Both the position numbers and the translations under genes were made by a program. Source: UBA6168 sp039819485 (GTDB lineage Bacteria; Bacteroidota; Bacteroidia; Chitinophagales; Saprospiraceae). Taken from it: a stretch of 64,000 bases of DNA. Below the pieces are notes generated by a model. That model worked only from the letters and a program-made list of their open reading frames with translations, ran no database searches and was not told where the DNA came from. The stretch spans positions 1 to 64,000 of the forward strand of contig JBCBRY010000025.1 in NCBI GenBank assembly GCA_039819485.1, written 5' to 3'. Positions 8,031 to 17,536 of this stretch are shown piece after piece (the first letter of the stretch is position 1; each line of letters begins with the position of its first letter).

Positions 8031-10568
8031 ATGAAGCTAACTAAGACTATCTTCTTTATTATCCTTTTCTCCTTTTTCTTTTTTGGTAAAAATTATTCCC
8101 AGTGCAGCAACGACGCACTACATTATATCAATGCCAACCAGATCAGGGCCGCTTCCACCATTGGAGGTGACCTTTTCTGGAACCGTAGTGATGGGCAATT
8201 TTTGGTGCCTTACACGGCCGGACCATTTCAGGAAGTATCCTCCATTTTTGTCAATGGTCTTTGGTTGACTGGCCTGGACGCCGCAAACAACCTGAAAGTA
8301 GCGGCCCAGATGTACGGCAACGCCAACGGTCAAACGGACTATTTTCCGGGCCCTTTGAATGACAATACGGGGGAGCCTTTCAACAGCATTTTTGACTGTA
8401 CTGACTTCCAACGCGTTTGGAAGATCACCCGCGGCGATATCCTGATGGTCAAAAATGATTTTGCCGACAACGGCATGATTGACCAGCCACTCCCTTACGA
8501 TGTTCAAACCTGGCCGGCGCGCGGCAATCCTTTTATCGAACCAATACTTGGTTTTACATTGCCCGATCAGGACTTAGCGCCTTTTTTCGACAACGATAAC
8601 GATGGATTATATGACCCCATGAAAGGGGATCATCCCGTCCTTGATGAGACTTTGCCTGATGCCATTCCGGATGAAATGACCTGGTGTGTCTTTAACGATG
8701 TGGCGGACATCCACGGCGAATCAGCAGGATTCCCACTTGGCGTAGAGGTTCAGTTAATGGTCTATGCTTTCAATTGCTCGGACAACGACGTACTCAACCA
8801 TTCACTTTTTGTCCGCCACAAGGTCATCAATAAATCGCAGGAAAATTTATTCGACTTCCGGATGGGCTATTTTACCGACATGGATCTGGGCTGTTACACC
8901 GATGATTTTTTTGGTTGCGACACAACACTGAATACCCAATATTTTTATAATAGTGAAAATATAGATGGTGATGCTTTATGCACAGGGATAGGCACTTATG
9001 GTGAAAACCCACCCGTTCAGGCTGCTACTTTCCTCAACCATAAACTGGCCAACCTGATGTACTTCAACAACGGAGGCTTTGGCAATGTCCCACCAGGAAC
9101 GACCGACCCAAATCAAGCGATTGAATTTTATAATTTCATGAACAGCATCTGGCTGGACGGAACTCCGTTGACTACAGGTGGCAATGGCTACAACCCATCT
9201 GGCGTTCCTGTCAACCATGCTTTTCCTGACAACCCGAACGACCCGTTTGGCTGGACGATGATGTCCGCCAACCTGCCCTTTGCCGACCGGAGAACCGTTT
9301 CCTCAGTGGCTCCTTCCGACTTGCCTCCGGGCGGTCAGTTCACCTTGGACATCGCTTATTCCTTCCACCGGCAGCCTGGTGCCGACCATCTCGAAAACGT
9401 TGATGTGGCATTGTCTGAAATACCAAACGTGCAGGCATTTTACGACAACGGCTTTTCAAATGAATGCATGCAGGCAGCTTTTTGTGAAACAGATTGTGTG
9501 TGGCCCGGCGATGCCGGCAATGATGGCATTGCCAAAAACGATGACCTCCTGTACATCGGCGTGTCGATGGGCAAAGCCGCTACCGGGAACGAACGTGACC
9601 CTGCCAGTACTTTATGGATGGCACACAATGCCGACAACTGGGGCACACCACCAGCGGCTTTCCCCGATCCAAAACACCAGGACTGCAATGGAGATGGAGC
9701 GGTCGATGAACTGGACTATTACATTTTGCAAAATAACTACGGCGAAGAGCGGCCTGGTTATACGGCCTCTGATATAGCGGCGCCATTTGCCGAAGGCGAA
9801 ATCATCATTAAGCTGAACAAGGAAGAGGTCTCCGCCAATGACAATTTTTTGCAGAGAAGGGTCAAAGGCGATATTTTCCTCGGCACAACGGACACACCTG
9901 TGGATGAAATTTACGGCGTTGCTTTTACGGTAAAATACGATGCTGCGGCCTGGGAACCGTTTCCTGATGCAATCGTCGACCTCGAAGGCAATTCCTTTTT
10001 TGGAACAGAAGACGAAGTCATGACCATTGGCGTACACGACGAGGAAGCGGGCCGAATGGACATTGCCTTTTCCAGAAAAGACGGACAACCCGTTACGAAT
10101 GTTCAAGGAAGATTGGCCGTCTTCAATTTAATCTTGAATGAAGATGTGGCTACCGGCAATCCGAACGGTATGCAAACTTTTGCTTTCGAGGTCTGCAATG
10201 CCCGTGGCGTGGATGCCGATGGCAACTTTTTTCAACTAGGCGCCACATCAGATGTGGTGGTTGGAACCGATCTGGATTTTGATGACACTTTATCGGATGC
10301 TGCCGAAAAATTAAATGAGGAATTACCATTAAATATTTTCCCTAATCCAAACAACGGCTCGTTTGATTTATTTTTTGGAAATAACAATTCTGCTTCGCAG
10401 ATTTTTATTTACGATTTCTCTGGAAAAAATATTTATTCAGAAAAAATACCTGTCAATACGGAGCAATTAAATGTTGATTTAAAAAATAAATTAATTGCCG
10501 GTATTTATTTTATTAAATGGACGCTGAACGACGGACAGTTTGTGACGAAAAAAATAGTGGTTAATTGA
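8031..10568 (+). CDS. T9SS-sorted secreted protein with dockerin/cohesin-like region
   Basis: An 845-residue extracellular protein. Residues 1-24 form a signal peptide ending NYSQ. The middle is rich in Asp/Asn loops of the calcium-binding sort (DNDNDGLYDPMKGDHP). Around residues 490-580 two dockerin-like segments appear (GNDGIAKNDDLLYIG and DCNGDGAVDELDYYIL), followed by a cohesin-like beta region (GVAFTVKYDAAAWEP). The end, from NIFPNPNNGSFDLFF (about residue 765), is a T9SS type A sorting domain finishing GIYFIKWTLNDGQFVTKKIVVN-like, so the protein should cross the outer membrane through the T9SS and be anchored or released. Role unknown; perhaps structural or scaffold-like. Confidence 0.85.
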   Translation: MKLTKTIFFIILFSFFFFGKNYSQCSNDALHYINANQIRAASTIGGDLFWNRSDGQFLVPYTAGPFQEVSSIFVNGLWLTGLDAANNLKVAAQMYGNANGQTDYFPGPLNDNTGEPFNSIFDCTDFQRVWKITRGDILMVKNDFADNGMIDQPLPYDVQTWPARGNPFIEPILGFTLPDQDLAPFFDNDNDGLYDPMKGDHPVLDETLPDAIPDEMTWCVFNDVADIHGESAGFPLGVEVQLMVYAFNCSDNDVLNHSLFVRHKVINKSQENLFDFRMGYFTDMDLGCYTDDFFGCDTTLNTQYFYNSENIDGDALCTGIGTYGENPPVQAATFLNHKLANLMYFNNGGFGNVPPGTTDPNQAIEFYNFMNSIWLDGTPLTTGGNGYNPSGVPVNHAFPDNPNDPFGWTMMSANLPFADRRTVSSVAPSDLPPGGQFTLDIAYSFHRQPGADHLENVDVALSEIPNVQAFYDNGFSNECMQAAFCETDCVWPGDAGNDGIAKNDDLLYIGVSMGKAATGNERDPASTLWMAHNADNWGTPPAAFPDPKHQDCNGDGAVDELDYYILQNNYGEERPGYTASDIAAPFAEGEIIIKLNKEEVSANDNFLQRRVKGDIFLGTTDTPVDEIYGVAFTVKYDAAAWEPFPDAIVDLEGNSFFGTEDEVMTIGVHDEEAGRMDIAFSRKDGQPVTNVQGRLAVFNLILNEDVATGNPNGMQTFAFEVCNARGVDADGNFFQLGATSDVVVGTDLDFDDTLSDAAEKLNEELPLNIFPNPNNGSFDLFFGNNNSASQIFIYDFSGKNIYSEKIPVNTEQLNVDLKNKLIAGIYFIKWTLNDGQFVTKKIVVN

Positions 10569-10578
10569 TTTTAATATG

Positions 10579-10637
10579 CACGCAGAAAGCGCAAAGCACG
10601 CAGAGGATCATATGCCGTGCTTTGCGCCCTCTGCGTG
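10579..10637. repeat. Word-type long inverted repeat (GCAAAG/CGCAGA words)
   Basis: Arms of 22 bases (10579-10600 and 10616-10637) pair with two mismatches; the words are CACGCAGA and GCGCAAAGCACG. No T-run follows. Similar words (TTTGCG, CTCTGCG) build the inverted repeat at 47999-48104, and a fragment (CACGCAGAGGCCGCAGAG) occurs near 35820. Confidence 0.85.
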
Positions 10638-10802
10638 ATGCAGATCTTCACCACATCGCCCCCCCTATTCTGAAAAGCCCTTCACTCAACTCGCTGCGCA
10701 GTTACCCCCGGTGTTTATTTTGTAAAATGGCAGCTCCCCAGCGGCACCTGTGCCACTAGACGGGTTCTTGTGAAATAGCCGTATATTTGTGGCGAAATAA
10801 GG

Positions 10803-10845
10803 AAAGGCAAAAGTTTGTGAACCAAACGACGACTTTTGCCTTTTT
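10803..10845 (+). terminator. Rho-independent-type terminator
   Basis: AAAGGCAAAAGT (10803-10814) pairs with ACTTTTGCCTTT (10832-10843), followed by more T's. It would stop transcripts arriving from the T9SS gene before mtaB; the A-rich left arm means it could also work on the opposite strand. Confidence 0.6.
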
Positions 10846-10901
10846 ACTTTTCGATTCTTAAGAAACCGAGATTTCACAAGTTCAATTTTACTTGCTTTTC
10901 A

Positions 10902-12251
10902 ATGACACCAAAAACAGTATCCTTTTATACCCTTGGCTGTAAGCTGAACTATTCGGAGACCTCCAGCATCGGCAGGTTGTTCGAGGACGCGGGCTATCAG
11001 GAAGTGAAGTTCGACGAAGGGGCCGATATATGTGTCATCAATACGTGTTCGGTGACAGATTTTGCGGACAAAAAATGCCGGCAAATTGTACGGCGGGCGT
11101 TGCGGAAATCACCCGAAGCAAAGGTGGTCGTCATAGGCTGTTATGCGCAATTGAAACCACAGGAAATTTCGGAAATTCCCGGTGTAGATTTAGTGTTGGG
11201 AGCCGCCGAAAAGTTCCGCATCCTGGAGTTCGTTGAACACCTTGAAAAAGCCCCCGGCAAAGGCATGGTGCAGGCTGGCGAGGTAAGAGAAGCGAATGTT
11301 TTCAAACATGCATTCAGCTTCGGTGACCGCACCCGTTCCTTTTTAAAAGTACAGGATGGCTGCGATTATAAATGTGCTTTTTGCACCATCCCGCTGGCCC
11401 GTGGCAAAAGCCGCAGCGACACAGTGGAAAGTGTCGTCGAAAATGCCCGTAAAATTGCCGAAATGGGCGTCAGGGAAATTGTGTTAACGGGCGTAAATAT
11501 TGGCGACTTTGGCAATGGCACAGAGGTGATCGAGGGCGTGCGCCCCAAAAAAGAAGCACTCTTTATTGATTTGATAAAAGAGCTGGACGAAGTGGAAGGC
11601 ATTGAACGGTTTCGCATTTCTTCTATTGAGCCGAATTTATGCACCAATGAGATCATCGAATTCGTGGCACAGAGCAAAAGGTTTGTACCGCACTTCCACA
11701 TGCCCTTGCAGAGCGGCAACAACAAGCAATTGAAAATGATGCGCCGTCGCTACAAAAGGGAATTATATGCCGACCGGGTGGCGCACATAAAAAAATTAAT
11801 GCCCCATTGTTGTATCGGCGTCGATGTAATTGTTGGCTTTCCCGGAGAGACGAAGGACGACTTTTTGGAAACTTATCAATTCTTAAATGAATTGGACATT
11901 TCCTATCTCCACGTTTTCACTTATTCCGAACGGGCCAATACCCTGGCAGCTGAAATGCCCGATGTGGTACCAATGGCGGAGCGCCGTCGCCGCAACGAAA
12001 TGCTGACCATTTTATCCCAGAAAAAGCGCCGTTTTTTTTATGAGCAATTTATTGGTGAAACCAGGCCTGTACTTTTTGAAAAAAGCAAAATAAAAAATAC
12101 CATGTCCGGCTTCACCGACAATTATGTAAAAATAGAAATGCCGCTTGACGAAAAGCTAATCAATAAAATATTGCCTGTGCAGCTGGAACAGGTCAACGCC
12201 GGCGGACATGTAGATGCCGCTATATCTCTGACCGAGAGTTTTCAGGTTTAA
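10902..12251 (+). CDS. mtaB: tRNA (t6A37-C2) methylthiotransferase MtaB
   Basis: A radical SAM enzyme of 449 residues that adds a methylthio group to N6-threonylcarbamoyladenosine at tRNA position 37. The N-terminal UPF0004 domain has the three auxiliary-cluster cysteines: GCKLNYSE (C13), INTCSV (C49) and IGCYAQ (about C83). The radical SAM motif CDYKCAFC is at residues 154-161, preceded by KVQDG. The C-terminus (SGFTDNYVKIEMP) matches a TRAM-like RNA-binding tail. GCKLNYSE rather than GCQMN points to the MtaB branch instead of MiaB or RimO. I start at the ATG at 10902 because homologues begin directly before VSFYTLGCKLN; an upstream in-frame ATG at 10836 would fall in the terminator hairpin. 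Confidence 0.93.
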   Translation: MTPKTVSFYTLGCKLNYSETSSIGRLFEDAGYQEVKFDEGADICVINTCSVTDFADKKCRQIVRRALRKSPEAKVVVIGCYAQLKPQEISEIPGVDLVLGAAEKFRILEFVEHLEKAPGKGMVQAGEVREANVFKHAFSFGDRTRSFLKVQDGCDYKCAFCTIPLARGKSRSDTVESVVENARKIAEMGVREIVLTGVNIGDFGNGTEVIEGVRPKKEALFIDLIKELDEVEGIERFRISSIEPNLCTNEIIEFVAQSKRFVPHFHMPLQSGNNKQLKMMRRRYKRELYADRVAHIKKLMPHCCIGVDVIVGFPGETKDDFLETYQFLNELDISYLHVFTYSERANTLAAEMPDVVPMAERRRRNEMLTILSQKKRRFFYEQFIGETRPVLFEKSKIKNTMSGFTDNYVKIEMPLDEKLINKILPVQLEQVNAGGHVDAAISLTESFQV

Positions 12252-12282
12252 CCACCATGGAAAATCTTTTTTTATAAATTAT

Positions 12283-12972
12283 ATGCCCCGTATTTTTTTC
12301 ATCATATTCTTTTCTTCCGTGCTAATTGCGGGCACCAATATTTCCGCACAAAATACCCAGGAAAATTATTTACAGGGCAGCGTGGAACAACGCTCCTTCC
12401 CCGATGAAAAATATTCTGAACTCACCAAGGGCGTCGATTTTACAGAAGAGGAATATGAACGAAAAAAAGAAAAAGAAGAAGCTCCTCCGGCCAATTTTGA
12501 GGGGCTTGGAGCGGTCCTGAAATTTATCGTCATTTTATTGGGGATTGCACTGCTGATATTTTTATTAATTAAAGCACTGACCAACGACAATCTTTTTTCA
12601 CGGAGTGATAAAAAGCTAAAACCGGCCACAGTCATTGACCTGAAAAAAATAGAAGAGAACCTGGAAGATACGGAACTGGAAGACCCCATAAAACAAGCCA
12701 TTGAAGCAGGGGATTATCCGTTGGCCGTCCGGCTTTACTACCTAGCCGTTCTAAAAGACCTTTCCATGAATAATAAAATAAAATGGAAAAAAGATAAAAC
12801 CAACGGCGAATACTTAAGGGAATTGACGGGCACTCCCATTTTTGATAAATTCCAGAAAATCACGCTGGTATTCGAAAGGATCTGGTACGGAAAAATGGAA
12901 TTGACCCAAGTCGACTTTCATAAAGTAGAAAAATTGTTTTTAAAAATACTGCCGACGAAAGTTAACATTTAG
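12283..12972 (+). CDS. DUF4129-type membrane protein
   Basis: A 229-residue protein with a signal peptide (about 1-23, ending ISAQ), a charged periplasmic segment (YERKKEKEEAPP), one transmembrane helix near residues 80-105 (LKFIVILLGIALLIFLLIKAL) and a cytoplasmic C-terminal domain (AIEAGDYPLAVRLYYLAVLKDL...GEYLRELTG) with the pattern of DUF4129. In Bacteroidota such genes sit in a block with DUF4350, MoxR ATPase and DUF58 genes. Here it follows mtaB by 31 bases and precedes the DUF4350-like gene by 35, but no MoxR or DUF58 gene follows. Likely part of an envelope or proteolysis module; the precise role is not known. Confidence 0.7.
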   Translation: MPRIFFIIFFSSVLIAGTNISAQNTQENYLQGSVEQRSFPDEKYSELTKGVDFTEEEYERKKEKEEAPPANFEGLGAVLKFIVILLGIALLIFLLIKALTNDNLFSRSDKKLKPATVIDLKKIEENLEDTELEDPIKQAIEAGDYPLAVRLYYLAVLKDLSMNNKIKWKKDKTNGEYLRELTGTPIFDKFQKITLVFERIWYGKMELTQVDFHKVEKLFLKILPTKVNI

Positions 12973-13007
12973 CAGCAGGCAGTTAACAATTTATAAATCA
13001 TAAAAAA

Positions 13008-14285
13008 TTGTCCAATAATAAAAACATAATCATCGTTGCCATCGTGGCCATCGGCCTGTTGATTTTGATGTACTTTATGTTTGGTAATGGAAGCAAGCGA
13101 TACAGTTGGTGGGAACATTACAACCCGAAGAAGGAAAGCCCTTACGGCACTTCTATCGTGCATGCACTGATGAAAGAATATTTACCGGAAAAAAACCTGC
13201 AAATAATCAGGGACAGCCTGCATCAATATTTGCTGGATAAAAAAACAGAAGGTAGTTATTTTTATCTCGGCCCTGCTTTGTGGCTCGATTCAATTCGCAT
13301 CCACGCCATGCTGGATTTTGTAAAAAGAGGAAACGACGCCATTATTATTTCCCAGGATATAGCTTTTGAATTATTGGACTCCATCAGTCAGCGCGATTGT
13401 ATTGACCTGACTTATGAACGGGACTCCACGTATTACGATTATTTCCCTGATTATTATTTTGAAGATACACTGGCCACTTTAAATTTTGACCACAAGGCTT
13501 TTAAAACAGAAAATGGGTACCAATATAATTTCAGGCATCGTACCATAGATGAATATTATAGCTGGGACTATTTGCCCCCTGAGCTGTTCTGTGAATACCA
13601 AACGGAATTTACGACGCTCGGAACCATCAACGACACCCTTGTGAATTTTGCCAAGGCAAAATACGGCGATGGCCACTTTTACTTACACACCACACCACTT
13701 GCTTTTACCAATTTCCATATCATAAAAAAAGATGGCCGTCAATATGCAGAAAAAGCATTATCGCATTTGAACAAGAGCCCTGTCCTTTGGGACGCCACTA
13801 CGCGTAGTTTTGAATTTTCAGGCCGCAACCGAAGTTTCAACAAAAGTCCTTTAAAATATATTTTATCGCAGCCACCACTTGCATGGGGCTGGTATATTTT
13901 ATTGGGCATGGCTGTATTATATTTAATTTTCAGGGCCAAACGCCGTCAGCGAATTATTCCTGTTTTGGAAAAAAACGAAAATACTTCCCTCGAATTTATT
14001 AACACCATCGGCCGTTTATATTTTATCCAAAATAATCACCGACAGCTGGCTTTGGAAAAAATGAATTTATTCCTTGGATTTATCAGGGAACATTATAAGC
14101 TTCCGACCCGTGAAATAAACGATGCCTTTAAAAAGCAGTTATCCTTGAAATCTGAAATTCCATTAAATACCATCGAAAAAATATTCACCATCCACACGAA
14201 TATCCTACAGTCTAAATTCACATCTGAAAATACGCTGGTGAATTTTCATCGGGAAATGGAGGGTTTTTATATGCACTGTAAATAA
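13008..14285 (+). CDS. DUF4350-type membrane protein
   Basis: A 425-residue protein with an N-terminal membrane helix (IIIVAIVAIGLLILMYFMFG, about residues 7-26) and a second helix near residues 290-310 (LAWGWYILLGMAVLYLIFRA). Between them is an extracytoplasmic domain beginning YGTSIVHALMKEYLPEKN, the DUF4350-like pattern (a GATase-like fold with SYFYLGPALWLDS and a phase of hydrophobic strands). The C-terminal part is a helical cytoplasmic region. Translation appears to start with TTG at 13008 (TTG TCC AAT AAT), since no ATG precedes the first membrane helix. It is the second gene of the DUF4129-DUF4350 pair. Confidence 0.7.
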   Translation: MSNNKNIIIVAIVAIGLLILMYFMFGNGSKRYSWWEHYNPKKESPYGTSIVHALMKEYLPEKNLQIIRDSLHQYLLDKKTEGSYFYLGPALWLDSIRIHAMLDFVKRGNDAIIISQDIAFELLDSISQRDCIDLTYERDSTYYDYFPDYYFEDTLATLNFDHKAFKTENGYQYNFRHRTIDEYYSWDYLPPELFCEYQTEFTTLGTINDTLVNFAKAKYGDGHFYLHTTPLAFTNFHIIKKDGRQYAEKALSHLNKSPVLWDATTRSFEFSGRNRSFNKSPLKYILSQPPLAWGWYILLGMAVLYLIFRAKRRQRIIPVLEKNENTSLEFINTIGRLYFIQNNHRQLALEKMNLFLGFIREHYKLPTREINDAFKKQLSLKSEIPLNTIEKIFTIHTNILQSKFTSENTLVNFHREMEGFYMHCK

Positions 14286-14372
14286 GCAATAAAATACAGC
14301 TGTTACCGAAAAGATTCTTTATACCAACACTGTGGGTAAGTCCTCATGGGTCACAGTGCTGTATTGATCAAG

Positions 14373-15794
14373 TCAACCAAATATAGATTTTATTTTTTCC
14401 CTTATCCATATTTCCTCTGGCAGAACCACAGTCTCTGTTATCATATTGGATAGTTTTATTTTCCGTCGATCGTCATACCGGGTTGTCTTTGAAAGATAAT
14501 TTATGATGTTAATAAAATTACGGTTGGCCTCCAAATAGTATTTTACAATTTCTGACCGATGCTCTGATAAAAATTTCCGAAAACTATTAATGCTGTCTTC
14601 AAATAGCATTTGAAAATCCATTTCATAATATATTTTTAACCGAAGCCTTCTTTCTTCCAGTTTGATATACAGGTTGGTCATTTTGGTTTGATTCAATACG
14701 TCCAGAGCAGTTTCGAAAGCCCCTTGTTCAAAATGTAACATTGCCAGGCAAAGAAAATAAATATCGTCTTTTTCTTTGTGCTCTGGAAAGATCTTGTTCC
14801 GGTGTGTTTTGATAAAATCCGACGCCCAGCCAAATTCTTTCAGCCGCAGAGCTACCGTCACAATATTTTTAAACACAACCGGAACCAGGTAATTATTTTT
14901 GTAAATTATTTGTTGCTCTATCTGAAGTTTATAAAGTGTATATAATTCTTCGAAAAAATCCTTAAACACGAATTTGGCCGTATTTTCCAGATAGGTATAA
15001 AGAGTCCGTTTATCTGCCAAGCTTATTTCTGATGCATATTTATCAAGGTTTAATTTTAATTTTTTGTAATGGTCCAGCGAGTTTGGGTTGCACAACAACA
15101 GGTAGGCGTCCCACCAGATAACCACAGACGGTTCATTCCTCAACGAACTATTCTGCAAAAAACCCTCTAATTCTTTTTCGAAGGTATAGACAAACGGATG
15201 GTTGACTGACCGTTCCCTGTTTTTCATAAAACAGAAATACCTCAGTTTTCTCTGTATATAAAATTTATCCAGGCTGTTGTTGGTTGCTTGCAAGTTGACA
15301 TCACCGGTTCCATCATCAGAGTTGAGGCTTAAAAAAAAAGCATACTCGTGCTCAATCAATAATTGTCGATAAATATAATCGTCATTTTTAATGGGCAGGG
15401 CTGATTGCATCTGGCGGGTCTTTTTCAAGGTGCTTTGAAAATAGCCTGTAAAATTTTTTTGGTTGTAATATTTCAGTAGTTCAATTTTGCCCATCAGGTC
15501 GTTTTCTTTCAATCGGGAGTGGATAATAAATTGTTCCGTGAGGATCAAAAGTTTTGAGAACAATTTAATAACAGTCTCTTTCCGGAAGGCCTGTCCTTTA
15601 AAAATAAAAGCAAATGCATTTTCATAAGTAAATAGTTGGTCATTGTAACAGGGGGCATACGACTCGATGAAGGCCATTAATTTCTGGACATTTTTGTTCT
15701 TGTTAAAAAAAGGTGAGTTAATAAATGTTTTTAATTGATTCAGTTCTGTTTTTGAAAAATGTTGAATCAGCCTGATCAGTTTGCTGTTATTCAT
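14373..15794 (-). CDS. Helical protein of unknown function
   Basis: A 473-residue cytoplasmic protein with no signal peptide or membrane helix. It is rich in Leu, Lys, Phe and Tyr, almost entirely helical by composition, and opens with LIRLIQHFSKTELNQLKTFI followed by SPFFNKNKNVQKLM. I have seen this opening (short-helix, F-x-SP-x-FNKN) in large uncharacterised Saprospiria proteins, but I cannot give a function. The later part (EQGAFETALDVLNQTKM) resembles TPR-like helix pairs. The gene converges with the DUF4350 gene; a short hairpin (CACTGTG 14328-14334 with CACAGTG 14352-14358) lies in the gap. Confidence 0.6.
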   Translation of the reverse strand: MNNSKLIRLIQHFSKTELNQLKTFINSPFFNKNKNVQKLMAFIESYAPCYNDQLFTYENAFAFIFKGQAFRKETVIKLFSKLLILTEQFIIHSRLKENDLMGKIELLKYYNQKNFTGYFQSTLKKTRQMQSALPIKNDDYIYRQLLIEHEYAFFLSLNSDDGTGDVNLQATNNSLDKFYIQRKLRYFCFMKNRERSVNHPFVYTFEKELEGFLQNSSLRNEPSVVIWWDAYLLLCNPNSLDHYKKLKLNLDKYASEISLADKRTLYTYLENTAKFVFKDFFEELYTLYKLQIEQQIIYKNNYLVPVVFKNIVTVALRLKEFGWASDFIKTHRNKIFPEHKEKDDIYFLCLAMLHFEQGAFETALDVLNQTKMTNLYIKLEERRLRLKIYYEMDFQMLFEDSINSFRKFLSEHRSEIVKYYLEANRNFINIINYLSKTTRYDDRRKIKLSNMITETVVLPEEIWIREKIKSIFG

Positions 15795-16253
15795 GGTATC
15801 CGATTTTTAGGCAATTTTAATGAGCAGCCACAACTTCTATAATGTTGAATGTCAACAAGTTTTGTTAATAATTTTACTTAAAGGGACAATTCAGCAAAGG
15901 ATTTATTTAAAAAAAAGTAATTGAACAACGTCCATCTGGCAATTAAATTTGTCATTTACCATTATGCAAGCTTACCCAGATAAAAGCTCCTTTTGTGATC
16001 GTTAGCTGATTTCTCAAGAAAACCTATCCAAGACCCTAATTACAGAATTATCCAGGGTATACCTTGTCAAACCAATGCCTGCTTAAGCTCTATATTCAAC
16101 AATTGAAAAAGACAGCATTTTGTTCTGATACAGGCAAAATTCACACAGGAAATTATTTAAGTCTGTTTCTGAAACAGCCGTACGTAAAAAGATACTTTTT
16201 CAAACTGGGTTAAAGTTTAGGCAGACCATGAAAGCATCACAATTAAACTTATC
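15795..16253. other. Divergent non-coding region
   Basis: 459 bases between the minus-strand helical protein gene and the plus-strand T9SS gene. A candidate Bacteroidota promoter lies at 15921-15951. I see no convincing reading frame, repeat or RNA gene in the rest. Confidence 0.5.
15921..15951 (+). promoter_or_regulatory. Candidate Bacteroidota sigma-A promoter
   Basis: TTG (15921-15923), a 20-base spacer, then TAAATTTG (15944-15951), matching TTG-N17-23-TAnnTTTG. It would give the T9SS gene at 16254 a long leader of about 300 bases, which weakens the call. Confidence 0.3.
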
Positions 16254-17111
16254 ATGAAATTAATAAATGTATTGTTTTTCACAAGTGCCTTGGCCATTCT
16301 CTCCATCATGGGCTGGAAGCCGGTCCATCATGCGGGGGATTCTGTTCAACCAAAGGCTGAATGCCCTGCCGTTATAATGGCCTGGCCAGAAAATGTCTCC
16401 GTCGAAAATTTCGATCTGCACTGGGAGGAGGTTGGCGGAGCGGCCGAATACCTGGTCGAGGTATTTGTCAATGGTACTGTCTATTTCGAGGAGGTCACTC
16501 CTGGTATCCACGTTTTTGTTGAGTTGTCGATTCCATTACAGGCTGGAGATATCTTGGATTATCAAGTCACTACCCTATGTGAAAGTGGCTCAGGTAGCGC
16601 CTTCATTGGACGGTTTTCAATCATTGCCACAGTCGATGTCGTAATGGGCTTAAACCTGCCTCAACAGCCACAAGGTCAACTCGACTGCGGTGAATGTCCA
16701 TTTATCGTAAAAGACCTGATGCCCGTTAACGGCTTGTTTTCATTTTATCATTGCTCCTGTGTCAATACGCACGGCTGGGTATCGTTTTGCAAGGCCAATG
16801 ACTTTGCCCTGCAATTGAATTCCTGCGAACCTCATGGGCAACCTGAAGAGCCCGGCCTCCAAAAAGTGTTTTTCCCCAACCCTTTTAACAATGTGGTCAA
16901 AGCTACTGTCAACGTTACGCAACCCTCGCAGGTAAGCCTTTCCATCTTGGATGTTAACGGGGAAGAAATGGCGGTGTTGATTGACCGCGAATACATTGAA
17001 CCCCAAAATATCGAAGTCTCGTTTGATGGGAGCTCTCTGAAAAAAGGCGTCTATTATTACCTGCTCAAAATCGGAGACCAAATTCAAACTGGCCAACTAC
17101 TGAAGCATTGA
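16254..17111 (+). CDS. T9SS-sorted secreted protein, unknown function
   Basis: A 285-residue secreted protein. The first ~20 residues (LINVLFFTSALAILSIMGW) form a signal sequence. Residues about 35-130 look like a fibronectin-III-like fold (ENFDLHWEEVGGAAEYLVEVFVNG). A cysteine-bearing segment follows (QLDCGECPFIVKDL, HCSCVNTHGWVSFCKAND). From VFFPNPFNNVVKATVNV (about residue 202) the protein ends in a T9SS type A sorting domain with ILDVNGEEMAVL and GVYYYLLKIGDQ. A clear terminator follows (17176-17204). Function beyond secretion is not recognisable. Confidence 0.75.
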   Translation: MKLINVLFFTSALAILSIMGWKPVHHAGDSVQPKAECPAVIMAWPENVSVENFDLHWEEVGGAAEYLVEVFVNGTVYFEEVTPGIHVFVELSIPLQAGDILDYQVTTLCESGSGSAFIGRFSIIATVDVVMGLNLPQQPQGQLDCGECPFIVKDLMPVNGLFSFYHCSCVNTHGWVSFCKANDFALQLNSCEPHGQPEEPGLQKVFFPNPFNNVVKATVNVTQPSQVSLSILDVNGEEMAVLIDREYIEPQNIEVSFDGSSLKKGVYYYLLKIGDQIQTGQLLKH

Positions 17112-17536
17112 TACAATCATGAATCCTTTCTTGCCCTGACCAAAACCAACGACTGTGTTTTCTCAATTCTCACTGACCTTCTCCGGTATGGAGAAGGTTT
17201 TTTTCATTAAAGCCATTAAAAGATGGCGAGTGAAATTTTTCAACAGCTTCATTGAATATTTTTAAAAATTTCTGTTTTTGAGATTCCACATTTTTTAGGT
17301 AATCATCAAATAACAAACTACTTATACATGGCTATTTATTTTACTGAACAAAGCTGTTTTCAGCATTTTTTCCCGCTTCGCCAACCCCATTAATACCCAA
17401 AGATTCGGCACACAAAAGGTAATTGACCAGCCGTTTGTTTAAAAGCATCTTTATATCGCAAACTGTGCACAAACTTGCGGGCGGATGCTGAAAAGCCCTT
17501 TAAAAGAGTAGGCTTAAATTTTAAACAAAAACAACC
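17112..17536. other. Non-coding gap between two T9SS genes
   Basis: 425 bases. The first part holds the terminator of the upstream gene. The remaining ~330 bases, AT-rich, show no recognisable promoter consensus, reading frame or repeat. Confidence 0.5.
17176..17204 (+). terminator. Rho-independent terminator
   Basis: CCTTCTCC (17177-17184) pairs with GGAGAAGG (17190-17197), extended by an A-T pair, loop of 5 bases, followed by seven T's. It lies about 65 bases after the upstream T9SS gene. Confidence 0.9.

Larger units (their letters stand above)
10569..10901. other. Non-coding gap with a long inverted repeat and a terminator
   Basis: This 333-base gap holds a word-type inverted repeat right after the T9SS gene (10579-10637) and a terminator-like hairpin (10803-10845). 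Short open frames here run through the repeats and lack coding character. Nothing else was recognised. Confidence 0.6.

Noticed and set aside
10565..10759. 64-codon frame after the T9SS gene
   Set aside because: Entirely within the word-type inverted repeat and the gap; translation is Cys/Arg-rich nonsense.
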